Origin: Aurifilum marmelostoma
Lineage: Eukaryota; Ascomycota; Sordariomycetes; Diaporthales; Cryphonectriaceae
Direction: 5' to 3'
DNA: 64,000 bases
NCBI GenBank assembly: GCA_027559495.1
Contig: JAMXSV010000028.1
Location: 1,860,001-1,924,000 of the forward strand
Below the pieces are notes generated by a model that had not been told where the DNA came from, searched no databases, and worked only from the letters and a program-made list of their open reading frames with translations. Both the position numbers and the translations under genes were made by a program. Of this stretch, positions 33,675-44,351 are shown in pieces; position 1 is the first letter of the stretch, and each line of letters opens with the position of its first letter.

Positions 33675-35332
33675 ATGTCGTCCATGATCACAACCGCTGC
33701 TTGGGTGCCGCGAGGCTTCGCGGCCCCCCTTCCCTCAGAAATACAATTTTGACGAGGAAGAGTTCGAGCGCATCGCATCTCTGGCGAAGCTGAAGCTGGA
33801 CGATGCCAACGAGGACCTGGAAAAGGCCCAAGCAAAGGATGGCGAGGCTTCATCTGACAAGGAGGAGTCCAAGAACGAGTACGGCCAGACTTCGTCCCTC
33901 TCTAGCTGGGATTGACCGGTGCTGACCGCGTTGCAGTATCGAAATCGACGAGGATTTGAAAGAGTACGACCTCGAGCATTACGATGACGACCCAGAGGAG
34001 GACATTGAGGTTGCACAGAGCATGGGCATGTTTGGCAACGTCAAGTCGCTGGCATACTACGACAACAACAAGGATGACCCGTACATCACTATACCAGATG
34101 AAGAGGACGACAACGAGGAGCGGGAGGAACTGCAGGTCCTTGCGACGGATAACCTGATGCTAGCAGCCAAGGTTGAGGACGAGTTGGCACACCTCGAGGT
34201 GTACGTATACGAGGACGAGGCCGACAACCTCTACGTGCACCACGACATCATGCTTCCTGCGATACCCCTCTGCGTCGAGTGGCTGGACATTGCCTGTGGC
34301 AAGTCAAGCATCGACAAGGACGCGCCGGCGAATTTCGTCGCGATTGGCACCATGGACCCGGATATTGAGCTGTGGGATCTCGACACGGTGGACTGCATGT
34401 ACCCGAATGCCATACTGGGTCAGGGCGGTAACTCGGAGGATGAAAAGAAGAAAAAGAAGAAGAAGAAGTCCAAGAAGGCAAACGACGAATACCACGTTGA
34501 TGCAGTCTTGTCGCTGGCGGCCAACCGGAAACACAGAAATTTGCTGGCCTCAGCTTCGGCCGACAAGACTGTCAAGCTGTGGGATCTACACACTGCCAAG
34601 TGCGCCAAGTCATACAGCTACCACACCGACAAGGTGTGCTCGTTGGCATGGCACTCGGTAGAGTCGACAGTTCTTCTGAGCGGCAGCTACGATCGGACAA
34701 TCGTCGCTGCAGACATGCGGGCACCTGATGCAAAGCCATCAAGATGGGGTGTCGAGAGCGATGTCGAAAATGTGCGGTGGGACCCTCACGATCCCAACTT
34801 CTTCTTTGTGTCGACCGAAAACGGCGTGATTCACTACTACGATGTGAGGAACGCGCCCTCAGACCCAGCCAAGAGCAAGGCTGTGTGGACACTACAGGCG
34901 CATGACCAGTCTGTCTCGTCATTCGACCTCAACAGCGTGATTCCTGGCTTCATGGTAACGGGGTCTACAGACAAGACGGTCAAGCTGTGGAACATCCAGC
35001 CAACTGGCCCCGCATTGGTGGTTTCTCGGGATGTGGATGTGGGCAAGGTCTTCTCCACTACTTTCGGACCAGACCCTGAGGTCGCCTTCAGACTGGCAGT
35101 GGCTGGCAGCAAGGGTAAGATGCACGTCTGGGACACCAGCACCAACGCCACTGTTCGCCGTGCCTTTGCAGGAAAGATGCCTGCTGCTGCGGAGGGTGAG
35201 GATGTCAAGGAGAGGCTTGTTGGAGTTGCTGATGATGAGAGTGAGTCTGACGAGGATGAGGGTGCAGAGGAGGAAGAAGGAGACTCTGATGATGATGGCG
35301 GGGAAGAGGACGAGTCCATGGAGGAAGACTAA
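33675..35332 (+). CDS. PWP1: WD-repeat ribosome-biogenesis protein Pwp1 (frame broken by one extra C)
   Basis: Nucleolar WD40 protein needed for large-subunit rRNA processing. Exon 1 is 33675-33878 and exon 2 is 33937-35332, joined by a GTACGG...GCAG intron with a CTGAC branch site. Exon 1 starts MSSMITTAAWVPRGFAAP and should continue with KYNFDEEEFERIASLAKL, but as written the frame stops. Removing one C from the six-C run at 33724-33729 restores it, and the total (1599 nt) then divides evenly into 532 residues plus stop. The protein has an acidic N-terminal part, a Lys-rich insert (residues near 240), WD repeats with SADKTVKLWD and STDKTVKLWN, and a long Asp/Glu tail. Since Pwp1 is essential in yeast, an assembly error is more likely than a pseudogene. 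Confidence 0.92.
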
Positions 35333-35483
35333 AAGTGATGAGGACAGCTCACTCTGAAAGGGCACTTGGACCCATAGGAATACCCTGATAATGCAAGAAG
35401 CAGTCAATTCAAACGAATTACAGTGATGTATATATGGTCTTGTTTTCCCCTGTTCCTAGCCACCTTGAATCCATACTAACGCC

Positions 35484-35979
35484 TCAGTGCCGAACTTCAA
35501 AGGCTGTTTCACCTTGCACAACATCTCGGGGTTCATGGTCCACCTTTGTCACATTGGAATGGGAAGGCCCCTTATTCAGATCTTTGAGGAAATCGGTAAT
35601 TTTCCCCTCATCTCCTTGTGCCTCGCCTTCAACCTAAGATAAAGGTCAGGATGCGATAGTTCAGCGCTGAGGCAAGCTTCTTGTATTGACCTACCTTCTC
35701 ATCAGGTGTATTGCGCACCCAGCCTGTGAGGTCTCTGGCCGTTGCATGCTTTCTAGCAAAGTATCTAACGCAAAGGCTGTTAGGTGGAGCTGGTACAGTC
35801 TCCATGAAATGAAGAGTAGCCTACCTATATCCAACGCCTTTTCCAGGAAGAGAAACATGTAAGTGTGAGGCAATCTAGGGAGAGGGCATGCATTGGACTG
35901 GGTCCTTTTATTTACCTTGGACTGACCCCTCCACAGTGTAATGAATCCTCTTCTGAGCCTTTGAGTCTGAGCCCTCCAT
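35484..35979 (-). CDS. Acylphosphatase, four exons including a 13-nt microexon
   Basis: A small enzyme that hydrolyses carboxyl-phosphate bonds of acylphosphates in the cytosol. I assemble exons 35979-35916, 35837-35825, 35764-35695 and 35633-35484 to 98 residues, the usual family size. The joined protein has the signature VQGVGYRYFARKHA, in which the Arg binds phosphate, then the GWVRNTPDEKVEGEAQGDE region with the catalytic Asn in GWVRNT, and it ends FEVRH. The second exon is only 13 nt and splits the signature loop. Donors are GTAAAT, GTAGGC and GTAGGT; acceptors are AAAG, TTAG and TTAG. Exact preservation of the motif across three introns makes the model strong. It is tail-to-tail with Pwp1 (about 150 bases) and divergent from the next gene. 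Confidence 0.92.
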
Positions 35980-36344
35980 GATTTTGTGGTTTGTAATGGC
36001 ACAATTATTCTGATTCAGAAGATGTGAGTTAATACTCTCTTGCGGACTGTTTCGAAGGTGTAGTTGTTAAGCCGGGCGTAGTAAGTTTTGCCTCTCAAAA
36101 GTAACAGAAATGGAAAGTAATATGGTTACTAGTACAGTACCACTGATGTCACTGTGGACTAGGGGCTGTTTAATGTGGTGCACTAAGTACTGTACTGTAG
36201 CAACCGCTGCGATAAGATAAGGGGATCCGCTTACTTTGTCGCCCCAGCGTTGACGGAACCAGCCCCTACTTCTTTCCTTCCTAAAGATCATCATCTCTAG
36301 CCATCATCGCCCACGACAACCCTGCATACTTATCGCTCCTCAAT
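35980..36344. promoter_or_regulatory. Divergent promoter region of acylphosphatase and Tls1-like genes
   Basis: This 365-base spacer separates two opposite start codons. It is AT-richer than the flanking exons. No named element is identified. Confidence 0.5.
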
Positions 36345-37584
36345 ATGGAATCGTCGATTTCTGTAGATGAACCCGCACCACAGGTCGTCTTCCGACCAAG
36401 CAAGAAGCGCAAGCAGTTCAGACAGCGCCCTGAAGAGAAGGAGACCACGACCGGGGATGCGGCCAGCCCCAGCGCTGCACCTGATGCACCGACCGAGAAT
36501 GGCGAGGCCATCGCCCACGACAACGATCGCAGTGGCGAAGAAAACACAGAAACAGATGGCTTATCAGTCGCTGAGGCCCTGCGTCTACGAAACGCACGCA
36601 AGTCTAGGCTCAAGGGCGTCGAGTTTCGGCCGGAGGCTGCGGCCGCGGAGGAGGCTCAGCCTGAGCAGAGCTTGAACCCTGACGAAGACGCCGAGGCCGT
36701 GGAGCTGGGCGTGTCGAGGCGCTTTGCACCGCAGGTCGGGCTGGTGGGCGAGCTCGTGAACAAGCACATGTAGGTTCTCCCCATCTGAAGCTGATACAGG
36801 TTCCCCGGACAACGACTGACCCAGGAAGGGAGGAATACATAGAATCCGAGTTGGCTAGACGGTATGCCGCGGATAAGGCCGCCGAAGCATCTGAATCACA
36901 ACAGTCCGGCTCTTCGAGTGCAGTGGTGGCAGCGAGGGCCGATCCGCTGAAGAGGATGGGAGAACAGCCGGCCATGAAGGGCAGACTACACGAGGTTGAT
37001 CTCGGCGAAGAAGCCCGCCTGCGCAATGCCGCCATGACGGAGAAGGCGCGGAGGCGACTGGCCGGAGAGGATCTCGACGACGAGTCTGAAGAATCGCAAA
37101 AACGTGTCAGGCTGGGCAAGGACGGAAAGCCGTGGCGAGGCCGCAAGAGGCGCGCCAGTGATGACATTAAGCGAGACCAGATTGTGGAAGCACTCATGTC
37201 CGAGAACAAACGTGGGTTGACCCTTCTCCTTTTCACACTCATCCGGGCGAGGCTACGGACAGGTCAACGAGATACAAAATCAAATGCTGACATCCTGGTG
37301 CAGTGGACGTATATGATGTGACGGCTCAAGCAGACACGGCAGCTGAGGCTGGCGATGACGAAGCTGCGGATGAGAGGATCGCGGCCAAGTTTCGGCGCGA
37401 GTTCCTGGATGCTATGGCTGCGAGAAGAAACCAGCGAAGAAGGCATGCAGCTCCTGCGCCAAAACACGGCGCCAAGCAGGAGGAGATCCTCAGAGGGCCG
37501 AAGCTTGGCGGCAGCCGCAACGCGAGGGCTGCGATGCGCGACATTTTATTGTCCCAACAAGAGGAGAAAAAGAAGAGGCGATAA
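36345..37584 (+). CDS. Tls1/C9orf78-family (Hep59) splicing-associated nuclear protein
   Basis: Three exons, 36345-36769, 36829-37211 and 37304-37584, give 362 residues. Family landmarks appear in order: the basic start FRPSKKRKQFRQR, the SVAEALRLRNARKSRLKG block, RFAPQVGLVGELVNKHM, the EYIESELARR helix, HEVDLGEEARLRNAAMTE, and VRLGKDGKPWRGRKRR followed by DDIKRDQIVEALMSENKLDV. This matches fission-yeast Tls1 and human C9orf78, which bind the Brr2 helicase and affect splice-site choice. The protein is highly charged and probably mostly disordered outside the conserved helices. The intron 1 acceptor is AAG rather than the nearby CCCAG, because only AAG keeps the conserved frame. It lies two genes from Prp16, another spliceosome gene. 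Confidence 0.9.
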
Positions 37585-38401
37585 GTGCCTGGACAGGAGG
37601 CGTGCGTCGGCGCGGCTACCGGTACTGTTGTCCACAGGACCTCTGGCTCGGCCAGCAGCCGATATCCCGGGCCTGGTGGCTCTAGGCGACAATTTCCCTG
37701 TATGTCCGGATCCCTGCATTTACCTAATTAGTAGAATGTCTCTGAGTGGGTCTCAGACACTCATCAACTCATCAAGGCGCCTGCAACGTCGTGGCTGACG
37801 TGAGGGAGGAAGAGTGGAAACAATAGACAATGCGCCCAGCCTCAAAAGCAAAACCAAAAAAACTACAATTACTTCTTTAACTTACATCTCGTCCCCGATT
37901 TGGAGACAGTGACACGACGACGGCGCCACCTAGACGACCTGTCCATTCGCATGTTTCCGAGAAAGAGAGAGGCGCCAATGTCGTACGGTGCACGCTGGGC
38001 CACCGCCGGCCATGCGCTCCAGACGCCTCAGTCCTATCACAGCCGTTACTCGACAGTGGGTCGCACAGGATCAACAAGAGTCTCCACTAAACATGACTTA
38101 CCATGTATAAGATGTGTCAGGTCATATCAAATTCCCAAGGCTGCCATGGACGATCGTCGGTCTAGCTGTTGAAAGGATCAGGAACCGTATTCTCTCAGAA
38201 TACCGGCAAGCCACTGCTCTCATACGATGCACTAGCTCTCCGACACTCATGCGTCGTCCACTACGAGGCCATCAAAGGTCGTTGATTAGTCTCTACCGGC
38301 CGCGCTTTGCTCCTGGATCATGCTCCGCAGCTTGTTTTGTACCCTATCCTGATCAATCCTCGAGGGGTAATACCATAGGCTGCCAGGCCTTCTAGTTACC
38401 C
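37585..38401. other. Intergenic region, no gene seen
   Basis: About 0.8 kb between two plus-strand genes. Short frames here lack conserved pattern. It is probably the 3' UTR of the Tls1-like gene and the promoter of the membrane protein gene. Confidence 0.5.
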
Positions 38402-39425
38402 ATGTACTCGGCTCGAATCTGTGCGACAGGGCTCGCACTCGCCTCCCTCCTGTCGAGATGCCTTGCGAATAACGACACTTGTTATTACCCCGATGGCTCT
38501 GTTAGTACCGTCAGCTTTCGATGCGACAACGCGACGAGCGGCCACTCGACGTGTTGTCAAGCCGGAGCGATCTGCTATTCCAAGTGCGTATTCGCCAATA
38601 AACCTTTGGCCACCCAGCTTCTGATCAGCCGTCTTTCTGTCACGTGTGCAACTTCATCTTGTTTGGCTGCATCCTGAGAGTCGTTCGTACAGCACTTGAC
38701 TAGCAAAGATGGCCTCGAATTGATGGTGTACTTCTTTGTCTGTACGCGAGCCAGAACTAACCCACGGGCTCCCTAGCGGTGTCTGCCAAACCATCAACCA
38801 GAATCAGCAGGTGTACCAAAGAGTCGCATGCACTGATTCGACCTGGAGCGATGCTGCATGCCTGCAGCACTGTGACGCAAGTAAGTTACCGGACATTTGC
38901 CACTCAAGAATCATGGCACCATGCTTTGATGCTGACGATGTTTGCCCTCGCCCCCCCCCCCCCCCAACCCCAAAGGTACATCACATGCTTCGGTCGGGAT
39001 ACGGCCCTGCGATGGTATCGATGATGGCCTCCACTACTGCTGCGGCCAGTTGGCGGACGGGGTCAACAGCTATGCGTGCTGCAACAACTCGTCCAACATA
39101 TTCATCCTGGGGACGGCCATCCCGACAGTCCTCGCGCAGATGCCCCTGTCCCAGCTCAGCACCAGCACCGGCACTTCAGCGACATCTACATCCACAACGT
39201 CGAGCACGCCGAGCACGACGAGCAGCGACAAGAACAGCAGCAGCGGAGGGGGCAAGACGGCCGAGGCAGTAGGCCTGGGCGTTGGTCTGGGCGTCGGCAT
39301 CCCGCTTGCGGCGGGGGTCGTGTTGGGGGGATTATTCTACTTCTGGCGGACCAGGAGGAAGGACAAGAGGCAGGAGAAGCTGGAGAAGCTGGAGGCTGTG
39401 CCGACCGGGGAGGCAGCCTCCTCTC

Positions 39426-39457
<32 letters not shown>

Positions 39458-39610
39458 GAGCGAGGATACTCTCCGAAGCCCCCGGTGGCGCACCAGGACC
39501 AGCACTACAAGTATGCCGGCCACGGGCTGCAGGAGATGGAAGCAAGCGCACCTGCTTCGGAGATGGCTGGTACCGGCTTGGGCGGGCCAAGGGGCGAGTT
39601 GCCTGGCTGA
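38402..39610 (+). CDS. Cysteine-rich type I membrane protein with polyglutamine tail
   Basis: Four exons, 38402-38583, 38704-38727, 38777-38880 and 38976-39610, give 314 residues. A signal peptide (residues 1-22) leads into an extracellular cysteine-rich part with NDTCYYPDGS, STCCQAGAICYS, ACTDSTWSDAACLQHC and HYCCGQLADG, a pattern of paired cysteines seen in many fungal surface proteins. A Ser/Thr stalk (residues about 170-200) is followed by one membrane helix (VGLGVGLGVGIPLAAGVVLG) and a basic stop-transfer RTRRKDKRQEK. The cytosolic tail holds eleven consecutive glutamines encoded by CAA. The overall plan recalls Mid2/Wsc-type wall sensors, but I see no WSC domain, so sensor function is inference. 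The 24-nt exon 2 has a weak GTACTT donor and is the least certain part. Confidence 0.8.
39425..39456 (+). repeat. (CAA)n repeat encoding polyglutamine
   Basis: Uninterrupted CAA codons within the cytosolic tail of the membrane protein gene. Pure repeats of this type vary in length between strains. Confidence 0.9.
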
Positions 39611-40671
39611 AGGCAGGCCACGACAGCGGGTCACGCGGAACAGAACAAGACGTTACCGAGTGCATGCCACGCCGATCATGTCTTTATGTAATATCATCGA
39701 GCCTAATCACTATGTATTGGATCACTGCTGCGCTAGGGACTTTCTGTACAGACAGACAAAACTCATCGACAGAAGGTGGTGATTGTGCTTTTGGAACAAT
39801 ACTAGGATCCGTTCTATCGGTAGACTGGAGTGATTTGTGGTTCTCAGCAGGTTCCTCACGATCTCTTTTAGAGGAGAAATTTCAAAATGGGGCCTCGACA
39901 TCACTGAACAAATCAAGACACACAAATCTCCAAAGTTGCCTCATCTTATTATCTTACCTCAAGAGGCCAATCAATATTATTTTGCTCCCCCTTTTCGCCC
40001 CCTTTTTTACATGGGAAAAAAAAAAAGAACCCCAATGTGTCACATCAAGACATATCCAGTATACTGCCACCACTGCTGGAAGACAGGCCAATGGAGACAT
40101 AAACACGACATGCTCGTCTCGGAGCGGATCGACCACGTCTTCTGCAGCAGGGTCGAGTTCGCCTGCGAGGTGTGGGAAGGGCGCAGGCCCCAGATGAGCG
40201 GGGATTTTCCTCAGGTGTCGTTGACAGGCTGCCGCATGACTGGAACGAGGGGGGGGGGTGGTCTTTTTGGAGGAGGGTAGATGATGTGTGTGCCTCTTGC
40301 TCTGAAGCAGCGGAACCTTTCTGCTCGGGTTGTGTGGTGCATGAGGAGCCGGCCTGGGGACTCTGTCCGGAGCATGAGGGTTAGAGTTTGGGGTGGATTG
40401 GGGTGATGTGGTGTGGGAGGTTGGTTGGGTGTCCTGGGTGTGTCTGGATGATCATGACTGGGCATATGTGAACGAGTCATCTAACCAACGAGGTATTACA
40501 GCAGTCTGTGTAATTATTTTGTGTTGAGTGGCGTGTGTCCAGTATACATCAAGTACAGTACAATCAGTCAACCTGTGTGGGTCGGGCCGCGCCGTCAAAA
40601 ACCTCGTCACAACTCACGTCACTCCACGCAAAATGTGAGCCATACACACACCCACAAACCCCCGTCCTCGC

Positions 40672-40743
<72 letters not shown>

Positions 40744-40792
40744 TCTCTTCCTTCTACCCAAACTTCACACATACACAGTCACCACACCAGCC
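39611..40792. other. Intergenic region ending in a long CT microsatellite
   Basis: About 1.2 kb between two plus-strand genes. The only striking element is the CT repeat just before the sedoheptulose-bisphosphatase-like gene. The deacetylase-like frames in this stretch are absent; no conserved coding pattern is seen. Confidence 0.5.
40679..40741 (+). repeat. (CT)n microsatellite in the leader of the bisphosphatase gene
   Basis: About 62 bases of uninterrupted CT dinucleotide ending roughly 50 bases before the start codon at 40793. Pyrimidine tracts of this kind are common in fungal core promoters and leaders, but this one is exceptionally long and pure. Confidence 0.9.
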
Positions 40793-41830
40793 ATGCCAAG
40801 CACCACAGACACCTTCACCACACACCTCCAGTCCCTCGCGCCGGCAGACGGCTCCCACGCCGACCTCTTCCGGTCCGTGCTGCCGGCCGTGGTCGGCGCC
40901 GTCGGCGAGATCGCACAGGCGCTGGCCAGGGCGCACCGCGTGGCGCTGGCGGGGACGGCCAACACCTTTGGCGACGACCAGCTCAACGTCGACGTCGCGG
41001 CCGAGGAGATCCTGCGCGGGGCGCTGGCGCGGTCGTGTCCGTCGGTCGTCACGGCCAGCAGCGAGGAGGACCCCGTGGAGAAGGCCGTGCACCAGCGAGA
41101 CGGCGGCGGCGGCGGGGAGACGACGGCACGGCGGCAGCAGCAGCAGCAGCAGCGGCAGGTCTACACGGTGGCCTTTGACCCGCTCGACGGGAGCTCCATC
41201 ATCGCGCCCAACTGGACGGTCGGCACGATCCTGGGCGTGTGGGACGGCAGGACGGCGGTGGGGCAGCCATCGGAGAAGCAGATCGCGTCGGTCCTGGGCG
41301 TGTACGGCCCCCGCACGACGGCCATCATCGCGATCCGCATCCCCGGGATCGGCGCGCCCCCCGTCTGCCTCGAGGTCGGGCTGAACGGGCAGGGCGCCCG
41401 GGACTGCGAGGTCATCCGGACCGAGGTGCGGCTGTCGCCCCCGCCGTTCAGGACGCGGTACTTTGCGCCGGCCAACCTGCGCGCGGCGGGGCAGGACGAG
41501 AGGTACATGGGCCTGGTGAGCAGGTACATCCGGGAGGGGTACACGCTGCGGTACTCCGGGGGGCTCGTGCCCGACGTGGTGCACGCGCTGGTCAAGGGCC
41601 ACGGGGTCTACGTGTCGCCCGTGGCGGGCGGGAGCAGGGCCAAGCTGAGGCGGCTGTTTGAGCTGTTCCCTGTGGCGCTGGTGGTCGAGTGCGCGGGGGG
41701 TCTGGCTGTTGATCCTGAGGACGGCAGGGCGGTGCTGGACAGGGTGCTGGGGGGTACGGATGAGAGGGCTGGGCTGGTCTGTGGAACGGCAGAGGATGTT
41801 GAGATGGTGAGGGAGGCGCTGCTGGGTTGA
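40793..41830 (+). CDS. Sedoheptulose-1,7-bisphosphatase-like enzyme (class I FBPase family)
   Basis: Intronless, 345 residues from the Met at 40793; the frame is open further upstream through the CT repeat but that part is not protein-like. The metal-site motif FDPLDGSSIIAPNWTVGTILGVW is followed by YGPRTT, then RYFAPANLRAA, then YTLRYSGGLVPDV and the C-terminal AKLRRLFELFPVALVVECAGG. These match sedoheptulose-1,7-bisphosphatases more closely than cytosolic fructose-1,6-bisphosphatase, for example in FGDDQLNVDV and NLRAAGQDERYMGLVSRYI. The enzyme would remove the C1 phosphate of sedoheptulose (or fructose) bisphosphate, feeding ribose formation without oxidative loss. An insert with six consecutive glutamines lies around residues 115-122. 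No plant-type regulatory cysteine pair is evident. The substrate is not proved by sequence. Confidence 0.85.
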   Translation: MPSTTDTFTTHLQSLAPADGSHADLFRSVLPAVVGAVGEIAQALARAHRVALAGTANTFGDDQLNVDVAAEEILRGALARSCPSVVTASSEEDPVEKAVHQRDGGGGGETTARRQQQQQQRQVYTVAFDPLDGSSIIAPNWTVGTILGVWDGRTAVGQPSEKQIASVLGVYGPRTTAIIAIRIPGIGAPPVCLEVGLNGQGARDCEVIRTEVRLSPPPFRTRYFAPANLRAAGQDERYMGLVSRYIREGYTLRYSGGLVPDVVHALVKGHGVYVSPVAGGSRAKLRRLFELFPVALVVECAGGLAVDPEDGRAVLDRVLGGTDERAGLVCGTAEDVEMVREALLG

Positions 41831-42212
41831 TCTGATTTCCATTACTACAAAGGGTGGACACCTTCAGCAGCCCACAATTTGGGGGGGGGGGTGGTTTCTC
41901 CAAGGATGGCAAGACAATTGTATTGTCTCTGGGATCTGGCAACAAAGGGCTCACTGGTCGAGGAGTATGCAGCTTGGAATATCAAAGACTGAGGGCATTG
42001 GGCTGGTGCAATGTCAGAAAGCTGAAGCCTCCCAGTCTTGCCAGTGACCACTCTTTTCTCTACTATTTAAACCAATGGCATGCTGCTCCCCTCTCCATGA
42101 AAAAAAGATAAAAAAAAATCAACCCTCGTCTTCTCTTTTCAAGCACTTGTACTGCTGATCTCAAGAGTCCAAGGGTCTTCCAAGGTTCGTTCCTCAAGAG
42201 TCAGCAGCAAAC
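41831..42212. other. Short intergenic region, no gene seen
   Basis: This holds the 3' side of the bisphosphatase gene and the promoter of the small gene that follows, with a poly-G run at about 41880-41890. Confidence 0.5.
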
Positions 42213-42575
42213 ATGTGTTTCCAAATCACAAAGCAGCGGGTCTGTGTGGGCTTTCACTGCACCCAGCCGCTCATGGAACAGTGGATTGAGGACACGCCCT
42301 GTCTCTCATCTCGCGCAAAGAAGGTCTTCCACAGGAAGTATGAGTGCAATTTGGTGACCAGGAATGTGAAGCCACATGTCATCAACTCGGTAAGTATCTC
42401 ACCTCGACTCTCTTCCCAGCCCCATCTTCTTTGATCACCCTCTCCATTAACTGCATCATGAAGACATCCATTTTTTTTACTGACTACTTTTTCTTGGGAA
42501 TACTTATAGATCTGTACCGCATGCATGTTGAAGGCCAGCGAGCTGCAGCTGGTCGGGAGCCCCATGCCCTCCTGA
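42213..42575 (+). CDS. Small cysteine-containing unknown protein, two exons
   Basis: Exon 1 (42213-42389) starts MCFQITKQRVCVGFHC and ends VKPHVINS at a strong GTAAGT donor. Exon 2 (42510-42575) resumes after TTATAG with ICTACMLK and stops 14 residues later, giving 80 residues. There is no signal peptide, so it is probably cytosolic or nuclear. Cysteines come as C-x8-C-x4-C near the N-terminus, a lone C in the middle (KYEC) and a CxxC pair in exon 2, a layout that might hold a metal ion. I recognise no family. The clean splice with codon-perfect join, and the cysteine pattern that spans it, are the reasons to accept so small a gene. Confidence 0.65.
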
Positions 42576-43555
42576 TCACACAAGATGGCAGACAAACAAC
42601 AACAAGCCTCAGCACCACAGCCATCATCATATCTTTGGAAGGCTACTACTGCTGCTAGAATCGACGTTGGCCTAGACACTGATTGATTTGGCCAGGGCCA
42701 GACCGTCGCTGTCCACTGGAGAGAGCGGGAAGAGGGCGGCTATCATTGAGTAAGTACTTTATCTTGGCACGCTGGCGCAGTCCAAGTTAGGTACTGAAAT
42801 AGATAACAGATTGAGAGGGTCCTAAGAATTTGTAGCAGCTGGTGCTGTTCTTGAATATTATTTACTGAATATTGTCAGACATTCACTGAGAAAATCGTAC
42901 CAATTGTTGTGTTTGTTTCTGTGTAAGAAATTCTCTGTGCAGGGTAAGTATGTTGTTACTGACACTGAGCAAAAGCTGCCCTAGAACAGTCAGTGTAGGG
43001 CCTGTATCTTCCAAAATAGGGCAGACAGGCAATGGCTCAAGCACCTAAAGCTCACGTCTTAGGGGTCACCATTAGGTAAGGCCCACCACCTGAGCTCTTA
43101 TCGCTAACCCCCCCCCGCATTAGGCTGGTCGCACTGGGGCTGAGGGGGAGGGATGGACCCCTACTGAGGCGCACCTCCTCTCCCCCCCCCCCAACAACCA
43201 CAACAATAGATAGTCTAGTAAATTCATCAGCTCTCATTGGCATCTAGGACCGACTGACCGACCGGTCTACTTACTACCTCGAGTTCCCGCCGCAGAGGCT
43301 GACGAGATTTCCCACGGCGCTACAACTTGTACAACAACAACAACAAGACTACAGGTCCTCTCGTGTCCATCACACCAACTCGAGACGACGACGACCTCTT
43401 TGCTTTCTCTCTTGGTCGGGTTTTCCTCTTCTTCTCTTCCTAGGAAAAAAGACAAGCTTCAATTGGAACCATCCCGGATCACAACAAGTGGTGGCGGTAC
43501 CCTCGACAGACCCCGTCCTCAAAACACCACAAAACATCCTCCTCCCTCGCCCACC
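42576..43555. other. Intergenic region, no gene seen
   Basis: About 1 kb with poly-C runs near 43108 and 43182-43192 and a CAA/ACA repeat near 43330-43346. It is probably the promoter and leader of the SHR3-type gene. Confidence 0.5.
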
Positions 43556-44351
43556 ATGTCTTCTGGCGGCGTCTTCAAGATTGACCGCAGCAAGACCGTC
43601 CGGTCCAAGGACTACCGCGGGTCCAGCTCCTTTGCCACCTTTCTCATCATCGGGCGTAAGTTCATGTGCTTGCCGTCGCATCTTGTCGCGACAAACCTCT
43701 CCCTCCCCCCCCCCCCCCCAAAAAAAAAAGAAGAAACAAAAGGGTCGCACACACAACTAACAACCACCGCCCACCCCCCCCAAAACCACAGCCGTCTGCT
43801 TCTTCCTAGGCATCATCTTCGCCCAGTTCCCCTACGACTACCCCCTCCTCTGGACCTCGGCCCCCGTCGCGCCCACCTTCTTCGACCAGCTCGAGACCCA
43901 CCTCAAGTTCATGCACCAGTCCCCGCCCCTCATCGCCCGCCTCCTGCACATCATGGTCGCCGTCGGCTTCCTCGGCTTCTTCGTCAAGCTCTTCCGCCCC
44001 TCGGAGAGCAACATGCTCTTCGACGGCGCCTCCCTCGTCATGTACCTCATCGGCGTCGGCGTCTACGTCGCCAACATCGTCAAGGGCCTCCGCGCCGTCT
44101 CGAGCGACATCTGGGCCGCCGGCAGGTTCGAGGAGCTGCACGAGGGGCCCCTCACCGGCGAGCTCGTCCTCGGCCGCGAGGACAGCCTCAAGGTCATGGC
44201 CGCCAGCAACACCATCCTCGCCCTCGTCCTCGTCGGCGTCCTCGTCCTGCAGGGCGGCCAGTGGTATGCCGACCGCAAGGAGCTCGACGACTTTGAGCTC
44301 ATCGAGCAGCAGGAGGAGCAGGCCAAGACCTCGGCCAAGAAGAAGCAGTAA
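43556..44351 (+). CDS. SHR3: ER membrane chaperone Shr3 for amino-acid permeases
   Basis: Two exons, 43556-43655 and 43792-44351, join across a GTAAGT...CACAG intron to 219 residues. The joined start SFATFLIIGPVCFFLGIIFAQFPYDYPLLW is the hallmark of the Shr3 family. Four hydrophobic segments follow the known topology: residues about 24-40, 78-97 (LLHIMVAVGFLGFFVKLF), 110-127 (SLVMYLIGVGVYVANIV) and 165-183 (TILALVLVGVLVLQGG). The C-terminus is charged and cytosolic, ending in SAKKKQ, a possible KKxx-like ER retrieval signal. Shr3 prevents aggregation of amino-acid permeases in the ER and helps load them into COPII vesicles. The C-rich, repetitive intron (poly-C then poly-A at about 43706-43733) is a likely place for sequencing error but does not affect the frame. 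Confidence 0.93.
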
